Assembly (NCBI GenBank): GCA_964610745.1
Contig: CAZSYL010000007.1
Location: forward strand, 1 to 64,000
Direction of reading: 5' to 3'
DNA: 64,000 nucleotides
DNA from: SHLQ01 sp964610745
GTDB lineage: Bacteria > Actinomycetota > Acidimicrobiia > Acidimicrobiales > SHLQ01
Under the pieces are notes generated by a model, which made no database searches, was not told the origin of the DNA, and saw nothing but the letters and a program-made list of their open reading frames with translations. Below are positions 1 through 7,880 of this stretch, piece by piece. Within the stretch, counting starts at the first letter, position 1. Each line of letters begins with the position of its first letter. The translations under genes were made by a program, and so were the position numbers.

Positions 1-678
1 CCACGTCCGATCATGGAAGTGCGCGAGATGGTCAACGACTCTCTTGGCGGCCGCGACTTCGCCATGCCGTACTGCACCCTCTGCGGTTCGGCGCAGGTGT
101 GGTTCACCGACGATCTGCCGAACGGTCTTGAACGGCCGATCTTGCGAACCTCTGGCCTGCTGTCCCGTTCCAACAAGGTCATGTACGACCTCAACACAAA
201 CTCGATCTTCGACACCTTCCGCGGAACAGCCGACAGCGGCTCGCTCCTCGACGAAGGCATTGCACTCGAAGGTCATACGGTCGTCACCACGACGTGGGCC
301 GCCTGGGTCGAACAACACCCCGACACCACCGTGCTGACCGAAGACCTCGCCCTCGGACGCGACCCCGACTTCCGCAACAACCGAGATGCAAACGGGCCGA
401 TCTTCCCGGTCGGCAGCGTCGACCCTCGCCTCGCGATCCAAGAAGATATTTTCGGTGTCATCCAAGAGAACGGCACAGCACTCGCCATCCACGTGAACTC
501 AGCAACCGCTGCCCTCGACCGTGGCGAGGTCGTGCTCATCGACGACCTTCGTGTCGTCAGGGCTGGTGATGGCATAGCCACCATCGACGCCGACGGCAAC
601 GAGATCGTTGGTCATCAGGCGTTCTGGTTTGCCTGGTCCCAGTTCTACCCAAGCACCGATCTCTGGCCCGACGTCTAA
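1..678 (+). CDS. DUF3179 domain-containing protein, 5' end cut by window edge
   Basis: The reading frame is open from base 1 (P-R-P-I before the first Met at 13), so the true start lies outside the window. The visible part matches the C-terminal two thirds of DUF3179 proteins: a MVND-x-x-GGR segment, then YCTLCGSAQ with the conserved Cys pair, then SGLLSRSNKVMYD. The biochemical role of the family is unknown; many members are exported or membrane-anchored in bacteria and archaea. The export signal, if any, is not visible here. It ends 54 bp before the next gene on the same strand. Family assignment is firm, function is open. Confidence 0.85.
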   Translation, partial: PRPIMEVREMVNDSLGGRDFAMPYCTLCGSAQVWFTDDLPNGLERPILRTSGLLSRSNKVMYDLNTNSIFDTFRGTADSGSLLDEGIALEGHTVVTTTWAAWVEQHPDTTVLTEDLALGRDPDFRNNRDANGPIFPVGSVDPRLAIQEDIFGVIQENGTALAIHVNSATAALDRGEVVLIDDLRVVRAGDGIATIDADGNEIVGHQAFWFAWSQFYPSTDLWPDV

Positions 679-732
679 GCCGAACCGGCGCCCGCTGAGC
701 TGAGCCCTGCGGAGCGGCCCTAGTGTGCAGTC

Positions 733-3057
733 ATGAATCTCGATCTCAAAACGCTGCGTGAGATAGAGCAGCGAGTTTTGTGGTTGGCCGTCCGTATGGT
801 CGATGTGGCCAACCGACGCGAGGGTAGTGACGGGATCAAAGTAGGCGGCCATCAAGCATCGAGTGCGTCGATGGTGTCGATCATGACGGCACTTTGGTTT
901 GCCCACATCGGCGGTGAGGACAAGGTGGCGGTCAAGCCACACGCGTCGCCGGTGTATCACGCCATCAAATATCTGACCGGCGAGCTCGACCGGTCGTATC
1001 TCACGACGTTGCGTAAGCGCGGCGGCCTTCAGGCGTATCCATCGAGAACGAAGGACCCCGATGTCGCCGATTTCTCGACCGGCTCGGTTGGTCTCGGGGC
1101 AGTGGCGCCGCTCTTTTCGGCGCTTACCCGCCGATATGTCGATCTGCACTTTGGCGAGACCCCGCCCGCCCGTTTCATCGCGACGGTCGGTGATGCCGAG
1201 CTCGACGAAGGAAACGTGTGGGAAGCAATTGCGGACTCGGCCACCGAAGGGCTCGGCAACGCGACGATCGTGGTCGACCTCAACCGCCAGAGCCTCGATC
1301 GGGTCATCCCCGATATTCAAGCGACGCGGCTCGAGGCCTTCTTCGCCGAAGCCGGGTGGCATGTAGCAGAGGCAAAATATGGATCGCGGCTCACCTCGGC
1401 CTTCGCCCAGCCCAGCGGCGACGCCTTACGAGCACACATCGACGGCATGGCCAACGAGGCTTACCAATCGTTGTTCGCGCTCGACGGCTCGGCTATGCGA
1501 GAGAAGTTCTTGGCCGGTGCTGACAAAGCTGTGGCGAAGCTCGCAAGCGAACTTCCCGACGACGAGTTGAAACACCTGGTCACCGACCTTGGCGGACACG
1601 ACCTTGGCTTGCTGGTCGACACCTTCCGGGCGTGTGACCAAGAAACGACGCGGCCGAGTGTGATCTTCGCCTACACGATCAAGGGCTACTCACTGCCAAT
1701 GGCCGGGGACCCACTCAACCATGCGGCTCTGCTGACTCCCGACCAGATCGATGAGTTCCGCCAGAGGGTCGGGCTATCACTAGAGACCGAATGGGATCGG
1801 TTCGACTCGGAGACTTCGGCCGGGCAGATGTGTGACACGGTCGGCGGAGACATTAATAACCTGCCTCCCAAGCCACGCCCGTCGTTGTCGATTCCTGCCA
1901 ACGCGGGCCCGCTGGTCACGAGTGGCGAGGTGTCGACTCAGGTTGCCTTCGGGCGAACGTTGGCCAGCCTCGCGTCCGTCGACGACGTTGCTCAGCGCAT
2001 TGTCACCACAGCACCCGATGTCTCGATCTCGACAAACTTGGGCGGGTGGATCAACAAGGCCGGAGTCTTCGCACCGACCGATCGCGATGACCACGGCGGG
2101 GCCAAGCGGCTTCTCAAGTGGGCGCCGGCGCCAACCGGCCAACATATCGAGCTGGGTATATCGGAGATGAACCTGTTCATGCTGCTCGGCCAGCTCGGCC
2201 TTAGTCACGAGCACCACGGCCAGCATCTGTTGCCGATCGGCACGGTGTATGACCCGTTCGTGTTGCGTGGTCTGGACGCATTTATCTATGGCCTCTATAA
2301 CGCCAGCCGCTTTATCGTCGTCGGCACCCCATCGGGCGTGAACCTGTCGCCCGAAGGCGGCGCACATCAGTCGACCATCACCGCTTCGGTGGGCGCCGAA
2401 CTTCCTGGCCTTCACTATGCCGAGCCGACATATGCCACCGAGGTCGACTGGCTGTTGTGCGATGGCCTGGTCCAACTCGCCGAACCCGATGGCGAGAGCC
2501 TCTACCTCAGGCTCAGTACCCGCCCGATCGATCAGCAGCCATTCGCTGATGCAATGGATCGGCTCGGCGCGGTCGAGTTGCGTCGACAAGTTCTGGCCGG
2601 CGGTTACCGACTTATCGAAGCCGGGCTCGACGATCGTCCCGGCGTGACGATCGTGACCACCGGAGCCATGGTGCCCGAGGCCTTAGATGCAGCTGCCGAG
2701 CTCGACCACGAAGGCGTTGCTGCGACCGTCGTCGTGCTCACCAGCCCAGATCGGGCGTATCGCAGCTGGAACTCGGCGACCACGAGCGCCACGGCCTCAG
2801 CCCGAGCCCGCGGCGAGGGCGGCCACCTCGAATCGCTGATCCCTGATGTCGAGCGACAGCGGCCGATCATCAGCGTTCATGACGCGTCAAGCCACGCGCT
2901 CGCGTGGGTGGGTTCAGCACTCGGCTGTCGCCAAACGGCACTAGGAGTCGACCGCTTTGGCGAGTCCGGAACGATTTCGGATCTTCACGAAGTGACCGGC
3001 ATCAGCGCTGGGCACATCGTCAACGCCGCGCTGTTGGCCTGCGACGTCACCCGCTGA
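733..3057 (+). CDS. AceE-like thiamine-diphosphate enzyme (pyruvate dehydrogenase E1/transketolase superfamily)
   Basis: 774 aa. The order of motifs follows homodimeric pyruvate dehydrogenase E1 (AceE): GGHQASSAS (38-46), the K-P-H-A-S-P segment (68-73), and the ThDP/Mg motif GDAELDEGN (153-161) followed about 20 residues later by the metal-ligand Asn in LNRQSLDR (183-190). A pyrimidine-domain region with IELGISEMNLFMLLG follows, then a transketolase C-terminal domain. It is roughly 100 residues shorter than typical AceE (about 880-900 aa) and reads GDAELDE where AceE has GDGEMDE. No E2 or E3 gene is in the window. A 2-oxoacid is the likely substrate; pyruvate is only one option. The downstream FMN hydroxy-acid dehydrogenase starts 91 bp later on the same strand and could supply a 2-oxoacid. 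Confidence 0.8.
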   Translation: MNLDLKTLREIEQRVLWLAVRMVDVANRREGSDGIKVGGHQASSASMVSIMTALWFAHIGGEDKVAVKPHASPVYHAIKYLTGELDRSYLTTLRKRGGLQAYPSRTKDPDVADFSTGSVGLGAVAPLFSALTRRYVDLHFGETPPARFIATVGDAELDEGNVWEAIADSATEGLGNATIVVDLNRQSLDRVIPDIQATRLEAFFAEAGWHVAEAKYGSRLTSAFAQPSGDALRAHIDGMANEAYQSLFALDGSAMREKFLAGADKAVAKLASELPDDELKHLVTDLGGHDLGLLVDTFRACDQETTRPSVIFAYTIKGYSLPMAGDPLNHAALLTPDQIDEFRQRVGLSLETEWDRFDSETSAGQMCDTVGGDINNLPPKPRPSLSIPANAGPLVTSGEVSTQVAFGRTLASLASVDDVAQRIVTTAPDVSISTNLGGWINKAGVFAPTDRDDHGGAKRLLKWAPAPTGQHIELGISEMNLFMLLGQLGLSHEHHGQHLLPIGTVYDPFVLRGLDAFIYGLYNASRFIVVGTPSGVNLSPEGGAHQSTITASVGAELPGLHYAEPTYATEVDWLLCDGLVQLAEPDGESLYLRLSTRPIDQQPFADAMDRLGAVELRRQVLAGGYRLIEAGLDDRPGVTIVTTGAMVPEALDAAAELDHEGVAATVVVLTSPDRAYRSWNSATTSATASARARGEGGHLESLIPDVERQRPIISVHDASSHALAWVGSALGCRQTALGVDRFGESGTISDLHEVTGISAGHIVNAALLACDVTR

Positions 3058-3085
3058 GTCTCGAGGCAGCACCGCTACTCGGTCT
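3053..3085 (+). repeat. Copy 1 of a 33-bp interspersed repeat
   Basis: This 33-bp segment begins inside the stop codon region of the AceE-like gene and recurs at 4398-4430 with two A/G differences. The unit runs from GCTGAGTCTCGAGGC to CTACTCGGTCT. Both copies sit at gene 3' ends and have imperfect dyad symmetry (GAG...CGAG against CTCGG...CTC), so they may fold in RNA. Confidence 0.7.
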
Positions 3086-3148
3086 GACGGGTCTCGTTTG
3101 TGTGCAGCGACTGGTGTGCGGGAAGATCGAAGAGGAGGCACTATCAAC

Positions 3149-4372
3149 ATGCTTGAATCGCTGCGCTCGGTCGTCAGGTTCAAAGAATTTGAGCGCGACC
3201 GCACTGCGCGTCGCCTCAGCTCGGCGGCAAATATCGAGGACCTACGCAAGATCGCGAAGCGCCGCCTGCCCGCTGGTGTGTTCGACTACATCGACGGTGC
3301 CGCAGAGGACGAAGTGGCGATGTCGCGTAACGCGAGTCGCTTCGACGACAGAACGCTCGTCCCACGCATCCTTCGCGACGTCTCGGCGCTCAACACCGAG
3401 TCCGTAGTTCTGGGCGAGCCATCTTCGATGCCACTGATCATCGCTCCGACCGGCTTTCCCCGAATCGCTCACCCTCATGGCGAACTGGCTACTGCACGAG
3501 CCGCAGCACGGATGGGCATTCCGTTCTCGCTATCGACCATGGGCACTCGGTCGCTTGAAGAGGTCTCGGCAGTATGCGACGGCCGAAAGTGGTTCCAGGT
3601 GTACGTCTGGCGTGACAGGGCATTGACCAAGGACATGCTCGATCGTGCCCGCGAAGCTGGTTTTGAGGCGCTCTACATCACGGTCGACACCGCCGTGCTC
3701 GGGCGGCGAGAGCGCGACGTTCGCCGTGGCTTGAGCCTTCCTCCGAAGCTGGGCCTTGACACCTTCATCGAAGGTGCTCGACGACCCGAGTGGGTGCTTG
3801 AGTTCCTCCGAAATGATCCGATCGTTTTCTCCAACGTGGCAGTCAGCACCGCTCGGCTGAACGACTCGACCAAGGACGGTTCATCCGCTGTCGGGTTGGC
3901 AGAGTACGTCAGCTCGCAGTTCGATCCCGCGCTGTCCTGGAAAGACGTCGATTGGATTCGTTCGCAGTGGGATGGCCCGGTGATCCTGAAGGGCGTGCAG
4001 TCGGTTGCGGACGCCCGGCTTGCGGCTGACGAGGGCATCGAAGCGATCGCACTGTCGAACCACGGCGGCCGTCAGCTCGATGCGGCACCGGCGCCAATCG
4101 ATCTGGTCGCACCGGTCGCCGATGCTGTCGGTGATCAACTCGACATCTATTGCGATGGTGGTGTCCGCCGCGGAAGCGACATCGTTAAAGCTCTCGCCCT
4201 CGGCGCGACAGCATGCATGATCGGTCGGCCCCATCTGTTCGGGCTCGCCGCAGGGGGCGAAGCGGGGGTGGACTTCGTACTCGACTTCTTCAAGAGCGGC
4301 CTCGAACGAACTATGGCCCTCAGTGGCGTCACCAACATCAAAGAAATCGACTCTGCCCTAATCGAGCAATAG
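3149..4372 (+). CDS. FMN-dependent alpha-hydroxy-acid dehydrogenase (L-lactate dehydrogenase/glycolate oxidase family)
   Basis: 407 aa with the ATG at 3149, chosen because AGAGGAGG (3131-3138) sits about 10 bases upstream; an in-frame upstream start at 3098 has no such signal. The fold is a TIM-barrel FMN oxidoreductase that oxidises a 2-hydroxy acid to a 2-oxo acid. Visible landmarks are FDYIDGAAEDE (45-55), the FMN-phosphate-side segment IIAPTGFPR (97-105), WFQVYVWRD (148-156) carrying the active-site Tyr, and the signature SNHGGRQLD (303-311) with catalytic His305. The C-terminus has the usual YCDGGVRRGSDIVKAL strand. Substrate (lactate, glycolate, mandelate or other) cannot be read from sequence. 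No mitochondrial-type cytochrome domain is present. Confidence 0.9.
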   Translation: MLESLRSVVRFKEFERDRTARRLSSAANIEDLRKIAKRRLPAGVFDYIDGAAEDEVAMSRNASRFDDRTLVPRILRDVSALNTESVVLGEPSSMPLIIAPTGFPRIAHPHGELATARAAARMGIPFSLSTMGTRSLEEVSAVCDGRKWFQVYVWRDRALTKDMLDRAREAGFEALYITVDTAVLGRRERDVRRGLSLPPKLGLDTFIEGARRPEWVLEFLRNDPIVFSNVAVSTARLNDSTKDGSSAVGLAEYVSSQFDPALSWKDVDWIRSQWDGPVILKGVQSVADARLAADEGIEAIALSNHGGRQLDAAPAPIDLVAPVADAVGDQLDIYCDGGVRRGSDIVKALALGATACMIGRPHLFGLAAGGEAGVDFVLDFFKSGLERTMALSGVTNIKEIDSALIEQ

Positions 4373-4397
4373 GGGGTCTGCTAGTTCAGCTGACCCT

Positions 4398-4430
4398 GCT
4401 GAGTCTCGAGGCGGCGCCGCTACTCGGTCT
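4398..4430 (+). repeat. Copy 2 of the 33-bp interspersed repeat
   Basis: It matches 3053-3085 at 31 of 33 positions. Its centre GCGGCGCCGC is a perfect palindrome, unlike copy 1. It lies between convergent genes and covers the last codons of the minus-strand DUF1269 gene (stop at 4420-4422), so it could act as a transcript end for both strands. Confidence 0.7.
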
Positions 4431-4977
4431 CTGTCATCTCATCGAGGTGTTCGGTCTGTACCGCGTCACGGACCTCATCGTGGTCGTTGGCCGAGCCCAA
4501 AATCGCGGCGGCGTCTTCGGCGATCGAGGTGTGTAGAAGAACGCCTGCGTGGTCTCCCATTGCTTGGGCGATCGTCTCGGGCTCGGCGTCATCGATGAGC
4601 AAGAACAGCGCGCTCTTTCCGGGCTGCAACTCTTCGCCAATCGAATCGATGAAGTCGTTGTTGATACCGAGATCGAGATTTAGCCCTGAGACCCGGCCAA
4701 CGACGATGCCGATGAGCGCTCCGAGAAGCGGCCCACCGAAGAGGAACCCGATGAAGAGGCCCCACACACTTGCACCGAACGCACGCGAGTCCTTCGCCAC
4801 ACGTTCCATAGTTTGACGGACCTTGACCTTGCCGCTGTCTTTCTTGACCACAACAGCGGCATCTTCGATTGCCACGAGCGGCTTGTTTACGTTCTCTTGT
4901 TTCTGCTTTGTGACGTGGCTTAGAGCTTCCTCTGCCTTCTTTGGGCTCTCGTAACAAAAGACGATCAGACTATTCAT
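4420..4977 (-). CDS. DUF1269 family membrane protein
   Basis: 185 aa, start at the ATG 4977-4975, preceded on the minus strand by GGGAGAA. The N-terminal alpha/beta part (MNSLIVFCYESPKKAEEAL, then VNKPLVAIEDAAVVVKKDSGKVKV) is followed by a glycine-rich hydrophobic hairpin (about residues 68-95, WGLFIGFLFGGPLLGALIG) and a second soluble part with GINNDFIDSIGEELQPGKSA, the standard DUF1269 layout. The family is common in actinobacteria near stress genes but has no assigned biochemical activity. A longer in-frame extension to 5184 exists but lacks a ribosome site and adds non-conserved sequence. Confidence 0.88.
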   Translation of the reverse strand: MNSLIVFCYESPKKAEEALSHVTKQKQENVNKPLVAIEDAAVVVKKDSGKVKVRQTMERVAKDSRAFGASVWGLFIGFLFGGPLLGALIGIVVGRVSGLNLDLGINNDFIDSIGEELQPGKSALFLLIDDAEPETIAQAMGDHAGVLLHTSIAEDAAAILGSANDHDEVRDAVQTEHLDEMTETE

Positions 4978-5233
4978 GTGGTTCTCCCGACGTGTGGTGT
5001 CGAAGAGCATTCTCGTCTCACCCGGCCGATCAGGTCTAGGCCAATGCGGTTCTCTTCGTTGATTATTGACATGGCCCACGTCATAAGTAGCGTCGACGTT
5101 TCCCCGCGAGTAGTCGCCGATGCGAGACATCCGTCGAGCGCGCTCGCCGACTGTCTTGAGTTCTGGAGCTTTGATCAAGCGCAAAGGTCATCGAGGTATT
5201 CACCGTCTGAGAATTGCCGTGCAGGCTGGACGC

Positions 5234-5584
5234 ATGAACAAATCACACACCACCCAAGCACCCGTTACTCAGCCGGTCACCGCCGAAACCAATGAGGCCG
5301 CAAAGCACCGTCGTTTCATCACCAAGACGCTGGCCAAGAAGCACTTCTGCACGCTCGCCACAACATCACCAGCCGGTCGACCACACTCGGCCGGTGTCGT
5401 GTATGAGTGGGTGGACGGCAGCGTGTGGATTCACGCAATGGCGTCGAGTCGCAAGGCACGAAACATCAAAGCCTCTGGCTTTGCGGCGATCACGGTCCCG
5501 TTCCGCCGGCTGCCCGCTGGCCCGCCGTTCACCATTCACTTCCAAGCTGGTTCGGGTCAGGTGCCTGTGGGGGCGATCACATGA
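5234..5584 (+). pseudogene. PNPOx-like FMN-binding (pyridoxamine 5'-phosphate oxidase family) gene, probably 3'-truncated
   Basis: 116 codons from the ATG at 5234. Residues about 26-105 read as the first half of a split-barrel flavin-binding protein: KKHFCTLATTSPAGRPHSAGV, then VWIHAMASSRKARNI and GPPFTIHFQA. In intact relatives the strand after TIHFQ continues with a G-x-A-E-I/V segment and 30-60 more residues; here the frame ends at GAIT. Neither of the other forward frames downstream resumes the family pattern, so a deletion or junction is more likely than a single frameshift. It could still make a minimal protein. The next gene, an AraC regulator, starts about 100 bp downstream. Confidence 0.6.
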
Positions 5585-5685
5585 GCACGCGAGACGCCAG
5601 TGGCATAGCCTCCGAACAGTAGCGTCGGCGTTGTCGCTTGACTGGCCGCCGTCGCCACGGCGGTCGGCCAAGGAGATGTGCAGCC

Positions 5686-6788
5686 ATGAGCGAGGTTCCT
5701 GAAATTCCCGTCATCGAAGACCCCCTTGCTGACGCTCTTCGTGCGCTCCGCATGGATGGACTGTTCTACTGCCCATCTGAGCTCACTAGTCCGTGGGGAG
5801 TCGACTTGCCGNNNNNNNNNNNNNNNNNNNNNNNNNNNNNNNNNNNNNNNNNNNNNNNNNNNNNNNNNNNNNNNNNNNNNNNNNNNNNNNNNNNNNNNNN
5901 NNNNNNNNNNNTGGACTGTTCTACTGCCCATCTGAGCTCACTAGTCCGTGGGGAGTCGACTTGCCGGTGATGGAAGGCTGCCTCTGGTTCCACGTGATCA
6001 CGGCTGGAACCTGCACCGTCCGCGGAGCCGACGGCCGAGAACACACCGCATCTCAAGGTGACGTTCTCGTCTTCCCAAAGGGAGGCCAACACGTCGCCTA
6101 CGACAAGTCAACTGCGGCCACCCCAACCGTGTTCGACCTGCCGCACGAGTACCTGAGCGAACAGTACGCGATCATGCGTCATGGGGGAGGTGGCGATCTC
6201 ACCACGCTGATCTGTGGCGTCGTGCGTTTCGATCACCCGGCGGCGAGGGCGCTGCTCGAAGTACTCCCTGACATGATCCATGTCGATACGACGCTCGATG
6301 AAGAACGATGGGGCTGGTTCCCCGGACTCCTCTCCTTGATGGCGTCAGAAACCCGCCATCCCAAGCCAGGAAGTGAGGCGGTCGTTACTCGGTTGAGCGA
6401 CATCTTGGTCATCCAAACCATCCGTTCGTGGATCGACACCGACCCGGGCGCTCAGCGCGGTTGGATTGGAGCGCTACGCGATCCTCTCATCGGGCGAGCA
6501 ATAGCGTTGGTCCATCGCGACCCGGCTCGCGACTGGACGGTCGAGTCACTCGCTGCGGAAGTATCGATGTCTCGATCTGGATTCGCGGCTCGCTTTGCCG
6601 AACTAGTGGGCGAATCTCCCAAGCAGTACGTGACGAACTGGCGGATGCAGGTCGCCAAAGAGATGCTCATCGACCGGGAACGGTCAATTCTCAGCATCGC
6701 CCAAGCGCTCGGCTACAGCTCAGAAGCGGCGTTCAGTAGAGCCTTCAAACGAGTGGTGGGCGTCCCGCCGAGCGCAGCACGAGGCTGA
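5686..6788 (+). CDS. AraC-family transcriptional regulator with N-terminal cupin domain, interrupted by assembly gap
   Basis: Start ATG at 5686 with AAGGAG at 5670-5675. The 55 bases before the gap (5757-5811) are repeated exactly after it (5912-5966). Removing the Ns and one copy gives an uninterrupted 315-aa frame; with them in place the frame shifts. The rebuilt protein has an AraC-type cupin_6 ligand domain (about residues 12-175, with MEGCLWFHVITAG and GDVLVFPKGGQH) and a C-terminal double helix-turn-helix domain (about 215-312) ending in the family signature with ILSIAQALGYSSEAAFSRAFKR. It would bind DNA as an activator or repressor. Target genes are unknown. Confidence 0.85.
5757..5966. 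other. 100-N scaffold gap with duplicated 55-bp flanks (assembly artefact)
   Basis: Bases 5812-5911 are N. The 55 bp on the left (5757-5811) and right (5912-5966) are identical, which is what an unmerged contig overlap looks like. Collapsing them restores the AraC reading frame, so the real genome very probably lacks both the gap and the duplication. Confidence 0.9.
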
Positions 6789-6901
6789 GCCCACGGGAAA
6801 GGTTCTCGGTGAGCCAGTGTCGATTGCGTGGACATCGCGTTGTTGGCGTCCCGTCGGGCACTGCGCGAGGCTAGAGATTCGGGCCACCAAGAGGGCAGAT
6901 C

Positions 6902-7309
6902 ATGTCAGCTGGATACTCAGGAACACCGCTTGCCAAGAAGCTCGGGATCAAAGAAGGCAACGTGGTTGCGACGATCAACGAGCCTGACGACTTTCGCAGC
7001 CTTCTCGTCGACCTTCCCGCAAAAGTTGAGTTTCAAACCGAGCTCACCGGTGAGCCCGACGTCAGTATTGGCTTCTTTACATCGGATGTAGGCCTTCGAG
7101 CTGAGCTCGACGCACTCGCCGAAGCTGCCTTCCCCGACCGCATCATCTGGCTTGCGTGGCCAAAGAAGACGTCCGGCGTTGAAACAGATCTGACCGGCAA
7201 CGTCGTTCGGACGGCTGTTTTGGAAACGTCGCTTGTCGACGTGAAGGTCTGCGCAATCTCTGACATCTGGTCTGGACTCAAGGTCGTCTGGCGAAAAGAA
7301 CTCCGTTGA
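6902..7309 (+). CDS. DUF3052 family protein
   Basis: 135 aa from the ATG at 6902. It opens with the hallmark SAGYSGTPLAKKLGIKEG and continues with the SLLVDLP and DRIIWLAWPKK segments of DUF3052, a small soluble actinobacterial family without established function. The C-terminus (VKVCAISDIWSGLKVVWR) is also typical, so the gene is complete. An AGAGGGC ribosome site lies about 7 bases before the start. It is probably transcribed alone. Confidence 0.92.
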   Translation: MSAGYSGTPLAKKLGIKEGNVVATINEPDDFRSLLVDLPAKVEFQTELTGEPDVSIGFFTSDVGLRAELDALAEAAFPDRIIWLAWPKKTSGVETDLTGNVVRTAVLETSLVDVKVCAISDIWSGLKVVWRKELR

Positions 7310-7363
7310 AGGTCTCCCAGCTGCTCGTCGGTGCATCACTGAGGTTGTCTAGAGTGTTTTGCT

Positions 7364-7846
7364 GTGAGCGAGCGAACTGAACACGAGACGACCGATTCTG
7401 CCGGCGAAGTGGAGTCGGCGCTGCTGAGTTGCCCAAACTGCGGCCACGACTTATCGATGTTCATGGAGTCAGACCCCGACGCTGACGAACTGTGGGCCAG
7501 GCGGGCGATTGAGGTCATCATCAACTGGCGGTTTCCCGTTGGAATGCTCGTCGTCATCGTCATCTGGATTGCGTTCAACCTCATATTCAAGCCATTCGAA
7601 CCACAACCGGTTTTCACGATTGCGACCCTCGCGGCCACCGTTACAACGGTTTCGGCATTGCAGGGGCCGTTGATCTTGCTGACGCAACGTCGCGCGCTCG
7701 AACGCGATAGGCAACGCGATCGAGCAACACATCTCGTCGCCGCAAACACCGAACACGACGTTCACGTGGTGCGAGATCAGCTCCGCCGTCTGACGGCCGA
7801 AGTCTCTGCGCTCAACAAAAAGATCGAGTCTCGTACCGATTCGTAG
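7364..7846 (+). CDS. DUF1003-like small membrane protein with a half zinc-ribbon
   Basis: 160 aa, GTG start at 7364. An N-terminal CPNCG pair (about residues 23-27) is followed by two membrane spans (about 56-74 and 83-101) and a basic coiled C-terminus with LTQRRALERDRQRDRATH and a leucine/valine heptad pattern. The span-loop-span plus QRR-x-x-x-DR signature matches DUF1003. Only one CxxC pair is present, so metal binding would need dimerisation or other ligands. Function unknown. It ends 34 bp from the convergent sulfatase gene. Confidence 0.75.
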   Translation: MSERTEHETTDSAGEVESALLSCPNCGHDLSMFMESDPDADELWARRAIEVIINWRFPVGMLVVIVIWIAFNLIFKPFEPQPVFTIATLAATVTTVSALQGPLILLTQRRALERDRQRDRATHLVAANTEHDVHVVRDQLRRLTAEVSALNKKIESRTDS

Positions 7847-7880
7847 GCGTCAAGCCACCAGGGTCATTGGACCGAGGAGC

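Noticed and set aside
4978..5184. 69-codon N-terminal extension of the DUF1269 gene
   Set aside because: No ribosome site or conserved sequence; the GGGAGAA-supported ATG at 4977 fits the family.
5557..6092. Long frames on both strands that cross the N run
   Set aside because: They contain the N filler and duplicated flanks; the real gene is the plus-strand AraC frame after collapsing the overlap.
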